Source: Candidatus Pacearchaeota archaeon (GTDB lineage Archaea > Nanobdellota > Nanobdellia > Pacearchaeales > GW2011-AR1). From it: a stretch of 39,315 bases of DNA. This document shows, in pieces, positions 8,707-18,544 of the stretch (positions are counted from its first letter, which is position 1; each line of letters opens with the position of its first letter). The translations under genes were made by a program, and so were the position numbers. The stretch spans positions 1-39,315 of the forward strand of contig JAGVWY010000005.1 of assembly GCA_018304055.1 (NCBI GenBank). The letters are read 5' to 3'. Below the pieces are notes generated by a model. The model worked only from the letters and a program-made list of their open reading frames with translations, did not search any database and was not told where the DNA came from.

Positions 8707-11700
8707 ATGGATAATAAAGAGAATATTGGTTACATTATTGTTTTCTTAGCCTTGATAATTATTTTATTATCTTATCCTGCGATTGCCTGGACCACAAGCG
8801 TATTAAGCTCAAGTGAAACAGCAGTGGTTAATTATTCTTCTATTTTTGGAGTTGTTAACGAGGATAAAGGACAAATTTATAATATCTCTATTAATCATAC
8901 TTCTGGGACTAATAATGTAACAGAAATTAACATTTCATTATGGGGAAATTTTATTTTTGTTTCTGGCTCAAATCAAACAGCAAATGTAACTGAAGGAAGT
9001 GATGAGCAATTTGCAATTTATTTTTCTAATACAAGTGATACTTTATCATGGAATGCAACTAATAGTACTAGTTATATTTTTCCATTCAACAAGTCGTTAA
9101 ATAGCACTTTTTTCTGGTTTAACGCAACTGTTGCAACACCAGGTAAATATAATATCACTGTAAGAGTTAGATACAATAATACAGTTGTTATAAACGAAAC
9201 TAATATTACTGTTTTAATTAATGATACAACTCTTCCTGATGAAATTAATGTAACATTAACTCCAATGTTTCTGGTTCTTTAACAATTAATGTTTCTGTTG
9301 CAGATAACGGAAATTTCTCTGCAGGAGGTAGAGAAATCACAGGAGTTAATATTTCATTTTTTAATGGAACTGAATATAATACTTCTTATATTGCTTTAAA
9401 TCAAAGTGCATTTTCTTATAGAGGATATTATTGGAATGTTACTGTTGATACTTCTATCATAACTCAAGGAGTTTATAACATTACTATAATAACAAATGAT
9501 TCAAATAATAATTTTAATATCACAAATATCAGCAATATAAGAATTGATAATGTTATTCCTTATGAGGTAAATATAAGTAACTCAAGCCATGTTTCTAGAG
9601 GAAATTACTCTGGAATTATTATATTTAATGCTTCTGTATTAGATGCTATTGCTGGAGTTAATACAGTAGTATTTAATATTACAAATGCTTCAGCAGAACA
9701 GAATATTACTCATATGTATTATACTGCTGCTCGTTCAGGGGATTATTTTAATTCGACTGTTAACACAAGTCTATTTGCTGATGGAGTTTATAATTTAACA
9801 ATTTATGCTAATGATAGTGCAGGGAATTTGAATGCTACAATTTCATGGTATAATATTACTTTTGATAATACAAAGCCGAATAATGTTAGTAATGCAAATG
9901 CTAGTCAAATTGATAATAGTAATTATACTGGAATATTTATTTTTAATGTAAGTGCTGTTGATGCAACTGCATTAGTAGCTACAGTTATTTTTAATGTAAC
10001 TTATGTTAATGGAACGCAGAATGCAAGTTATACTGCCCAAAGATCTGGAGATTATTTTAATATAACTATTAATACTTCACAATTTCCTGAAGGAAGATTT
10101 AATATTTCAGTTATTGTTAATGATAGTGCAAATAATTTGAATAATACTCTCTATATTGGTAATCTTACTTTTGATAATATTGTTCCTAATAATTTAAGTA
10201 ATGCAAATACAAGCATTCTATCAGGAGGGAATTATTCTGGAAGTTTTGTGTTTAATGTTAGTGCATTAGATGCAACTGTTGGAATGCAGACAGTTATTTT
10301 TAATGTGACTTATGTTAATGGAACACAAGCTCAAAATGGAAGTGCTACGACAACAAGATCAGGAGATTATTTCACGGCAACTATTAATACAAGTTTATTT
10401 TTAGAAGGAAGATATAATATTAGTATTATTGCAAATGACAGCTTAAATAATTTGAATACAACCTTGCTTATACTTAATTTAACGTTTGATAATACAGTAC
10501 CTAATAATGTAAGTAATGCTAATGCGAGTCATGTTGCTACAGGAAATTATTCAGGAACATTTGTATTTAATGTTAGTGCTTTGGATACTATAGCTGGCGT
10601 AAATACAGTAATTGTTAATATTACAAATTCTACAAGTAGCCAGAATGCAAGTTATACAGCAGCTAGATCAGGAGATTACTTTAATGTGACTATTGTTACA
10701 ACTCAATTTCCAGATGGAAGATATAATATCAGTGTATTGGCTAATGATAGTGCAGGAAATTTAAATAATACATTTTATTTAGGAAATATTACTTTTGATA
10801 ATACAAAGCCAAATAATGTTAGTAATGCAAATACAAGTATAATTTCAACTGGAAATTACTCAGGAACATTTGTATTTAATGTTAGTGCATTAGATGCTAC
10901 TGCTGGAATGGGGAATGTAATTGTTAATTTGACTAATTCATCTGGAGGACAAAACGCATCATATACCGCCGCACGTTCTGGAGATTATTTTAATGCAACA
11001 ATAAACACAAGTAATTTCCCTGATGGAAGATATAATATCAGTGTATTGGCTAATGATAGTGCAGGAAATTTAAATAATACATTTTATTTAGGAAATATTA
11101 CTTTTGATAATACAAGGCCTAATGAAGTTAATTTTACAAATTCTAGCTTTATTTCATTTGCAAATTTTTCAGGAGTTATTTTTATTAATGTTTCAGCTTT
11201 AGATGCTACTGCAGGAATTAATACAGTTTATGTAAATATAACAAATGCTACGGCTGTAGTGCAAAATGCAACTTATACAGCATCAAAAGTAGGAAATATA
11301 TTCAATGTAACTGTAAACACAAGCCACTTTGTTGATGGAAGATATAATATAACTGTTTGGTGCTCTGACGCAACTACTTCAGATGCTTTCCCTTGTTCAT
11401 GCACAAGAGAAGATAATGTATCAGGAATACAGTCAACATCAGAATCTTCTGACTCTCCTGATAATCTTGCAAGACCAAGCACTACTGGATCTTTTATTTA
11501 TACCTGTACTGTTACGAATCATGCTGGAATAAGCACAACAAGAACAGCAGGTTATAGAATAACTCAAGGCGGATCGTCTGTTGGTGGTGGCGGAGGAGGT
11601 GGAGGAACATCCTCTACATCAGATTATAAAAGAACAATTACTGTAAGTGAAAAACTTAATAAAGAAGGAATATCTGTTAACAAACAATTAGCTGAAAAAG

Positions 11701-12161
11701 AAAGAATAAAAATAGAAGTAGTTGAAAGTAGTAGTGTTAGTGGAGGAGGAGGAGGAGGAACATCTACACACTATGTAGGAATTAAAGATATTAAAAATAA
11801 TTCAGTAGTAATTGAAATAACAAGTAATCCTATAATTGTTGAATTGTTTGTTGGAGAAGAAAAGAAAGTAGATCTTAATAATGATGATATTTATGATATT
11901 AAAGTAAAACTTAATAGTATTATAAATAATAATAAAGCTGATTTAAAAGTTGAATATATAAGAGAAGCTCTTCCTCAAGAAGTGACTCCTCCAGTAGAAG
12001 AAAGTATTGAAGAGGAAGAACCTGTTGTGGAACAAGAGGAAGAAGAGATTAGCGTTAAAAAAAGTTATGGATGGTTATGGACACTACTAGCTGTAATAAT
12101 AATTATAATCATTATAATAGTTTTGATTATGACAAGGGCGCCAAAGAAAAGGTTTTATTAG
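8707..12161 (+). CDS. Repetitive surface protein, interrupted by a -1 frame change near 9249-9281
   Basis: ORF 8707..9282 ends in TLTPMFLVL*. The other frame is open from 9249 and reads TPNVSGSLTINVSVADNGNFSAGG... into ORF 9714..12161. About 300-bp Ig-like repeats, poly-Gly linkers, C-terminal TM and basic tail. Confidence 0.75.
10713..10806 (+). repeat. 94-bp perfect direct repeat, copy 1
   Basis: gatggaagatataatatcagtgtattggctaatgatagtgcaggaaatttaaataatacattttatttaggaaatattacttttgataatacaa, identical to 11022-11115. Confidence 0.9.
11022..11115 (+). repeat. 94-bp perfect direct repeat, copy 2
   Basis: Identical to 10713-10806. Confidence 0.9.
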
Positions 12162-12331
12162 GAGTAAAAACAAATAATTAGCTGATTTTTGAGATATGAT
12201 TCCTCTTTCAACCACTTAAAAGAAACTTAGTGTTTAAGTCTTCTTTGCTTCTAAGGCAAGAAATTAGGCTGGGCTATATGGAAGATAATAAAATTCTTAA
12301 AAAGCATTATTATGAGTTAATTTTAACTATT

Positions 12332-12682
12332 TTATATATTTATAGTTATAATTAACTGATCTAAATCAACAATAGGCCTTAGTCTTTCTCTGCCTGATTT
12401 ATGAGAGCTAATTAACTCAATAAAGCCGTATTTCTCCAATAATTTAATATCATGCCTTACTGCTTTAAAATCCCTTCCTAATAGCTTTGCTAATTTATAG
12501 ATAGAATCAGGAGATTTGGTTTTACAAACGTGCAATAAACGAGCTTTTTCATTGCTTAATACCTGCCTTAAGTTTATTAATTCTGTGTTTTTAGAGCTTC
12601 CTTTTATTCTTTTAAATAACACTGAAAAAGTCCCTTCTTTTTCTGATATAGATATTGATTTTGTTTTTATTTTTTTAGCCAT
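12332..12682 (-). CDS. Winged-HTH transcriptional regulator (MarR/ArsR-like)
   Basis: SIYKLAKLLGRDFKAVRHDIKLLEKYGFIEL resembles an archaeal wHTH helix pattern. Confidence 0.7.
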   Translation of the reverse strand: MAKKIKTKSISISEKEGTFSVLFKRIKGSSKNTELINLRQVLSNEKARLLHVCKTKSPDSIYKLAKLLGRDFKAVRHDIKLLEKYGFIELISSHKSGRERLRPIVDLDQLIITINI

Positions 12683-12689
12683 ATCATAT

Positions 12690-12785
12690 GAAAACCTAAG
12701 GTTTTCCTAAACTCAAAATTTGAATGTGATTATTTTTTATATATTGACATTCAAATTTCTCGCAAGTCACCTTTCCTAATATTGC
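12690..12785 (-). promoter_or_regulatory. Family B structured leader, copy 1 (upstream of the HTH regulator)
   Basis: On the minus strand: TTAGGAAAGGTGACTTGCGAGA then AAATTTGAATGT(12758-12747)/ACATTCAAATTT(12727-12716), TTGAGTTTAG, GAAAACC-TTA-GGTTTTC, then ATATGAT and ATG. Blocks shared with 24892-24981. Confidence 0.75.
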
Positions 12786-13127
12786 TAGTGATATATTTAC
12801 TTTTTTATTATATTTTATAGATAGCAATAGTATATAAATCTTACCATATATCTAAAGAATATATATTATAGATATGTGTTATAATAAAACATATATGTTT
12901 AAAAAAATACCATATAACTTTTTTAATTATTTTTGATAACCTGAAAATAATTGTATTTATTGTAGAGTTACATGGCAACATTTATAAAGAGAAAAAAATA
13001 TTATTAAGTATTGTCAATAGTTTGGCAAGAAAAAAGATGGCAGAAAACACAGTATTGTCTGAAAGGTATTGCAGAAAAAGAGGGACTTTTTTTATTATCA
13101 AATATTTTGAAAGGAGGTTATAATAAT

Positions 13128-15824
13128 ATGTTTAAATTTAAAAAGATAGCATCTGTACTCGCAAGTGCAGTAATGCTATCAAGTACAATAGGATTTGCTG
13201 CTGCTGCAAGTTATCCGCAACCATTTGTCACAAGTGGTTTAGCTGATGCAGCAGTTGTTTATGGTGCAAATGCTGCTATAAGCGATGTAACTGCTGCTAT
13301 AGATGTTCAGCAAAAATTAGGTGCTTTGGCTACAAGCGGTACTGCTACAACAAGTAGTTCAGTAAGCGGAGAAGCTACTCCTCTTTTTACAGGAGGAACA
13401 AAACTATACATTAATGATAGTTTAAACACAATTAAAGGAGTTTTAACTAAAAATGAAATGCCTACTATATTAAAGGCAGGTTCATTTTCAGGTAATGTAG
13501 ATGCTTCTATAACTCAAACAATTGATATTGGATCAAACCCAAGAATTACATTTAAAAGGCAACCTACAAGCTCTGATGACCCTAATTTTGCTGTAACAAC
13601 AAGTACAACTCAAGCTAACTATATTTATAATGCGACTATTAAGTTTGGCAAAGCAGTAAACTTCACTCATCCAGACTCTGAAGGAAGTGCTATAAAGCTT
13701 TTTGGTATGGACTATACTATTGGTTCTGCTACTGATGATGATACTCTCGTATTATTAAAAAGTGCGACTAAAGTTAACTTAGATAGTGACAATCCTTCAG
13801 CAGATGTTACAGTATCTGGAAAGGTTTATACTGTTGAGTTAGTTTCAGCATCAGACACTTCTGCAACAATAAAAATTACTGATAGCGATGGAAACAGTGA
13901 TAGCAAAGAAATTAACGAAGCTGCTTCAAAAAAAGTTCAAGGAATAACTGTTGCTGTAGTAACTGCAGATGAAACTAATCTAAAGTTATCTGCAAGTATT
14001 ATTGCAGGCTCTGAAAAAGTAACTTTTGAAAATGCTACTGCTGTTAAATATGGTGAGGAAGATAATAGCATTGATGGAACATTAGTTTTGTTCGGAGGCG
14101 GAGCTAATATGCAAACTGTTTCTTCTATAAGCGTTAGCATTTATGCTCCTGAATCTGATAAAGATGCTATTAAGGCTGGAGAATCTTTCGTGGATCCAGT
14201 TTTTGGAACATTTAAGCTTGACTTTTCAGGATTAAATATCCAAAACAATACTGCTGCTAGAGAAAATATCGAGATAACTCCTAATGGTGATGACAAATTA
14301 AACATTAATTTTAAGGACCATAGAGGTTATGAAAAAACATTCCAGTTTGCAAAAGACATTTCTGGGCAAAATGTTGCAAGTTCTCGAGGTAGTGTAGCAT
14401 TAATGTCAGATGATGACAACAGAAATATAACAGTTGCAGAAATGCAGAATATCACTTCTCAAAGCTATGTTATTGTTGGTAATGAAGATGAAGGTTACTT
14501 ATTAAAATTATCAGGAGTAAAGAATTCATCTGATACAGGTACATCAAATACTGCAGGAGATAAAGTTGAATTCACTGATGTGTTTTCAAGTGAAGTTTAC
14601 AAAACTACATGGACATCTGATGGAGTTGGTAGTGTTATTATTGGAGGTAAAACATATAATGTTTACTTATCTGGTAACGCTAACACTGCAACAGAAGACT
14701 ACCAGGTTCATTTAGATTATCCTGATAGTCCAACTGCAAATACAGATGTAATATTATTCCCAACAATACAGACTTCAAAAGGAGCAAAAATTGCGTTCTA
14801 TGAACCAGTTGAGCTTCACGTTGGTCGTCATGGATATAGAGCAGGATCTACTGGAGGTTATAATTTAACCACTATAAGAGTTCCTGATGGAGATGGATAT
14901 GAAACTGCTACTGTAGCTATTCAGGGTGATGGAGATCATACAAACTCTAGTGCAGTCACTATTACAGTTGATGGAACTGCAAGTCAACTTGTAACAAACG
15001 CAAGCGCTGCAGATAGTGGAGTAACATGGAGAGTTGAAGGACTTATCTATAATATTACAAACCATAATTTTACTGCAGAAGAAGGTTACATTAATGACAC
15101 AATCGTTGTTTACCTTGTTGAACCAGACGCTGGTGGAAATATTAATCAAACAGCTTTAGTTGTTTGGGAAGAAAAAGATGATAACAGCAATTACGAGGCA
15201 ATGATTATCTTGTTAGAAAATGGTAGAACAAGTGACGATGGACTTGGAATAGATACTTCTGGATCAGGAGATACTTGGAGTAATGTATCTGCTGGATGGA
15301 GATCATCTAGAGCCAGTGATAGTAAAATTACTGATGTTGCTGATTTATGGGGTACAATCTTAACACTTGATGCAGGAGACTCTGATCAAGCAAAAGCAAC
15401 AATAAGCTACCCTGATGAGCAGTTATATGCACAGGTTTATATGGCTGAACAATCAGCTGCAATTACCCCTGGACAATCAGGAACTACTGGTGGTGGACAG
15501 GTAATAATTGTAAAAGATTCAGAAGTAACATCTGTTTCTGATAAGAACTTATTTGTTGTTGGTGGAAGCTGTATTAATACAGTTGCTGCAAAGATTTTGG
15601 GAAGTGAAGTTCCATTATGTGGAGAAGATTTCACTGCTCAAACACAAGCAGGATCTGGACAATACATTATCAAGAGTATAAAATCGCCTTACAACGATAA
15701 TAAAATCGCTTTGTTAGTTGCTGGATATGAAGCTCCTGATACTGTAAACGCAGTAAAGAAAGCTATGGAAGGGGTTATGACTGATTCTGGTACAAGCCAA
15801 GTCTATCCTATCGTAAGTAGTTAA
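13128..15824 (+). CDS. S-layer protein (DPANN-type)
   Basis: Start at MFKFKKIASVLASAVMLSSTIGFAAA, preceded by SD AAAGGAGGT. C-terminus VVGGSCINTVAAKILGSEVPLCGEDFT... recalls S-layer family proteins of Woesearchaeota/Pacearchaeota. TATA near 12980. Confidence 0.8.
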   Translation: MFKFKKIASVLASAVMLSSTIGFAAAASYPQPFVTSGLADAAVVYGANAAISDVTAAIDVQQKLGALATSGTATTSSSVSGEATPLFTGGTKLYINDSLNTIKGVLTKNEMPTILKAGSFSGNVDASITQTIDIGSNPRITFKRQPTSSDDPNFAVTTSTTQANYIYNATIKFGKAVNFTHPDSEGSAIKLFGMDYTIGSATDDDTLVLLKSATKVNLDSDNPSADVTVSGKVYTVELVSASDTSATIKITDSDGNSDSKEINEAASKKVQGITVAVVTADETNLKLSASIIAGSEKVTFENATAVKYGEEDNSIDGTLVLFGGGANMQTVSSISVSIYAPESDKDAIKAGESFVDPVFGTFKLDFSGLNIQNNTAARENIEITPNGDDKLNINFKDHRGYEKTFQFAKDISGQNVASSRGSVALMSDDDNRNITVAEMQNITSQSYVIVGNEDEGYLLKLSGVKNSSDTGTSNTAGDKVEFTDVFSSEVYKTTWTSDGVGSVIIGGKTYNVYLSGNANTATEDYQVHLDYPDSPTANTDVILFPTIQTSKGAKIAFYEPVELHVGRHGYRAGSTGGYNLTTIRVPDGDGYETATVAIQGDGDHTNSSAVTITVDGTASQLVTNASAADSGVTWRVEGLIYNITNHNFTAEEGYINDTIVVYLVEPDAGGNINQTALVVWEEKDDNSNYEAMIILLENGRTSDDGLGIDTSGSGDTWSNVSAGWRSSRASDSKITDVADLWGTILTLDAGDSDQAKATISYPDEQLYAQVYMAEQSAAITPGQSGTTGGGQVIIVKDSEVTSVSDKNLFVVGGSCINTVAAKILGSEVPLCGEDFTAQTQAGSGQYIIKSIKSPYNDNKIALLVAGYEAPDTVNAVKKAMEGVMTDSGTSQVYPIVSS

Positions 15825-15865
15825 TTTTTTATTTATTTTTCTTTCTTTTTTTTATTTTTTATTAT
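15825..15865 (+). terminator. Poly-T transcription terminator
   Basis: ttttttatttatttttctttcttttttttattttttatt right after the S-layer stop, typical of archaeal U-tract termination. Confidence 0.6.
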
Positions 15866-15941
15866 CTTATAGATACATTTTGAACACATGGTTTTCCATT
15901 TAGGAAACATTTATATATCTATAGATACATTAACGTTTATA

Positions 15942-16481
15942 ATGGAACAAAAAAGTATCTTCAAATCAAGTGTTTGGAAAGTTTTTGAAATATTTATAGA
16001 TGAGCCAAGAAAAGTTCACTATATAAAAGAAATATCAAAAAAAATAAATTTAGCTCCAACTTCTGTAAAAAAATATATAGAAAATTTACAAAAAAATGAT
16101 ATGATAATAAAGACTAAAGGAAATATATTTAATGGTTATATCGCAAATAGGGATTATAATGAATTTCTTTTTTATAAAAGAATATTCAATTTAATAAAAA
16201 TTAAAGAATCAAAATTAGTAGATTATCTCATTACATTACTGTATCCTACCGCTATTATATTATACGGCTCTTATGTAAGAGGAGAAGATATTGAAGAAAG
16301 CGATATTGATTTGTTAATAATTTCAAAAGTAAAAAAAAGATTTGAAATAGAATCTTTTGAAAAAATTCTTCATAGGAAAATACATATTATAATTGATGAA
16401 AATTTAAAAAATCTGAATAAAAATCTTAGGCAAGAGATTATTAATGGTTATGTTTTATATGGTTATCTAAAAGATGGATGA
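15942..16481 (+). CDS. wHTH + nucleotidyltransferase (MNT) domain protein, putative antitoxin/NTase
   Basis: GSYVRGEDIEESDIDLLII NTase motif. Start at MEQKSIFKS, about 28 nt after TATA tttatata, so probably leaderless. Confidence 0.75.
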   Translation: MEQKSIFKSSVWKVFEIFIDEPRKVHYIKEISKKINLAPTSVKKYIENLQKNDMIIKTKGNIFNGYIANRDYNEFLFYKRIFNLIKIKESKLVDYLITLLYPTAIILYGSYVRGEDIEESDIDLLIISKVKKRFEIESFEKILHRKIHIIIDENLKNLNKNLRQEIINGYVLYGYLKDG

Positions 16482-16866
16482 AGAAATTTTCCGGGTAAGT
16501 AAGAACGAAAATAGAGCTAGCTCGCTTGTTGAAATGGCAAAAGAAAGATATAGTGATTTAAAAGATGAGGATAAACCATACAAAATTGTTGAAGAATATT
16601 ACGAAATCATAAAAGAATTAATAACTGCATTGATGTATTTGAACGGGTATAAGACATTGAGCCATAAAACTTTAGTTTCTTATTTAGAGAAAAATTATAA
16701 AGATTTTGATAAATCAGAGATAATTCTTATAGATGAGCTAAGAAAATTAAGGAACAACATTGTTTACTATGGCCAGAAAGTAGAAAAAGAATTTATTACT
16801 AACAATAAAAAAGAGTTAGATAAAATTATAGAAAAATTATTTAAAATCTTGAATTCTTTATTGTGA
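16474..16866 (+). CDS. HEPN-domain protein, MNT partner
   Basis: Helical 130-aa protein with LRKLRNNIVYYG motif. Overlaps the NTase ORF by 8 nt. Confidence 0.65.
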   Translation: MDEEIFRVSKNENRASSLVEMAKERYSDLKDEDKPYKIVEEYYEIIKELITALMYLNGYKTLSHKTLVSYLEKNYKDFDKSEIILIDELRKLRNNIVYYGQKVEKEFITNNKKELDKIIEKLFKILNSLL

Positions 16867-16900
16867 TAATTTATTTAAAGAGGAATAAATTAGTTGCAGT

Positions 16901-17485
16901 ATGAAAAAAATACTAAGCAAGGAAGAAAAAGATAGAATAACAAGAAGAAATCAGCTTATTCTTGGATTAATTTTAATTGGATTAATGATATTAAGTACTT
17001 TGGGATTTGCATTTAGTAATAATATCGCTGGAAATTCCCAGGGAAAAATAGAATACAATGGCATAGAGTTTACACAAGATAACGGTTATTGGAAATTTTC
17101 TGCTTCTGGTTATGAATTTTTAACTCTGTATAATCCAGAAGAAACAAAAGACATTGCTTTTTCTGGTTATGTTAGTTTAAATAATTATATGAGTAAACCT
17201 CTTTATTTTGTCAGTAAAAAAAACTCATTTTCAGAGATAGAGAGAAATTTGGCAGGAAGAATTGCATTAAGAGTTCAGGAAGCCTGCATAGAAAATGGAT
17301 CTTGCGATAAAGATTTGCCTGTAAAAAATTGTAAAGATGATAACATTATCGTCTATAAAGAAGTTATAAATAACAGCGATGAAAAAATATACCAAAAAGA
17401 CAACTGCATATTTATTGAAACTCAAGTAAGCAATGTGGAAAAATATGAAGATGCGTTTTTGTTTAACATTTTAGGGATAAACTGA
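16901..17485 (+). CDS. Membrane-anchored hypothetical protein, paralog of the next gene
   Basis: N-terminal TM, then IEYNGIEFTQDNGYWKFSASGYEF. Confidence 0.6.
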   Translation: MKKILSKEEKDRITRRNQLILGLILIGLMILSTLGFAFSNNIAGNSQGKIEYNGIEFTQDNGYWKFSASGYEFLTLYNPEETKDIAFSGYVSLNNYMSKPLYFVSKKNSFSEIERNLAGRIALRVQEACIENGSCDKDLPVKNCKDDNIIVYKEVINNSDEKIYQKDNCIFIETQVSNVEKYEDAFLFNILGIN

Positions 17486-17506
17486 ATAAAAAAGTTAATC
17501 TTATAT

Positions 17507-17580
17507 ATTTTCTTGACTTCAAGAAAATTTAAAAACTCTTGTTTTTTATTCAAAGGATAACGAAACCTTTCTAGGTTTCG
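17507..17580 (+). promoter_or_regulatory. Two perfect hairpins in the leader of the downstream gene
   Basis: ATTTTCTTGA-CT-TCAAGAAAAT(17507-17528) and CGAAACCT-TTCT-AGGTTTCG(17561-17580). Confidence 0.55.
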
Positions 17581-17625
17581 AATATCACAAAATCATAAAT
17601 ATGGAGTTTCAGGAGATTTTGCAAT

Positions 17626-18363
17626 ATGAAAGAGATAAAGGAAAAAATAGAGGATAATCAAAAGAATGAAGATAAAGAAGAGGTTAATGAAGCTATTAAG
17701 AAAAAACAAAATAGCCAAATGAGGTTTGCGCTCTTTCTTATGGTAGCAATAATAATTATCATTGTTGGTGTTCCTTATATTAACAATACTTTTTTAAATA
17801 ACTTTGAATACAAAGGATTAGAGTTTCAAAAAACAAAATTAGGAGATTTGGTTTTTTATTCAAGCAGATTTCCGGTTGTAACTCCCACAGGCAAGGTTAT
17901 AGGAAATTATGCTGTTAATTTTAGGAATGATCCAAGAAAATTAGAGGATATTAAAGTTAATGTTTCAAATAACACTATTAAATTTGCGGTAGAGGGAAAT
18001 AAATTTTCTCCAGTATACATTTCCTTAAATCCTTATATGGAAATATGTGAAGATAGCGTTATAAGCATGGCAGGCTTATCTAAATTTTTAGGAGATTCTG
18101 GATTACAAGTAAGTTCAGCGTATACTGATAAACCATTTGCAACAAAGAATAATGCAACTTATAGGTGGTGTGATTCAAGTTTTTTTGATACAGTTATTGT
18201 TGTCACTGATGGAAATGAAAGCTCTATAACAGAAATAATGCCTAATTGTTATAAATTAACTTTTAACGATTGTAGGATTTTAGAGGTTAGTGAAAAATTC
18301 CAGCTATCAATATTAGAGGAATATGCTTTTAGATTTAAAAATAAAGAAAATTTTGAAAAATGA
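17626..18363 (+). CDS. Membrane-anchored hypothetical protein, paralog of 16901..17485
   Basis: N-terminal TM, then FEYKGLEFQKTKLGDLVFYSSRF, matching the pattern in the upstream gene. Confidence 0.6.
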   Translation: MKEIKEKIEDNQKNEDKEEVNEAIKKKQNSQMRFALFLMVAIIIIIVGVPYINNTFLNNFEYKGLEFQKTKLGDLVFYSSRFPVVTPTGKVIGNYAVNFRNDPRKLEDIKVNVSNNTIKFAVEGNKFSPVYISLNPYMEICEDSVISMAGLSKFLGDSGLQVSSAYTDKPFATKNNATYRWCDSSFFDTVIVVTDGNESSITEIMPNCYKLTFNDCRILEVSEKFQLSILEEYAFRFKNKENFEK

Positions 18364-18544
18364 GAATACGGGGATTTCAAGTTTAGAAATTGGTCGCCTT
18401 CAGACAGCCCAATTTTTCTGGTTAGATTGGTAAGTTATATAAGATTTAATAAAGTGTGTGGAATAGTAAAGATTGGCCTAAAGTAGATATTTGGCTTTAC
18501 AAAACACAAAGATTAAATATAAACCTCTTTTCTTATTTTTTAAT

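Noticed and set aside
9700-11200. Regularly spaced repeats checked as possible CRISPR
   Set aside because: Repeats are protein-coding Ig-like units of about 300 bp; no short repeat-spacer architecture and no cas genes.
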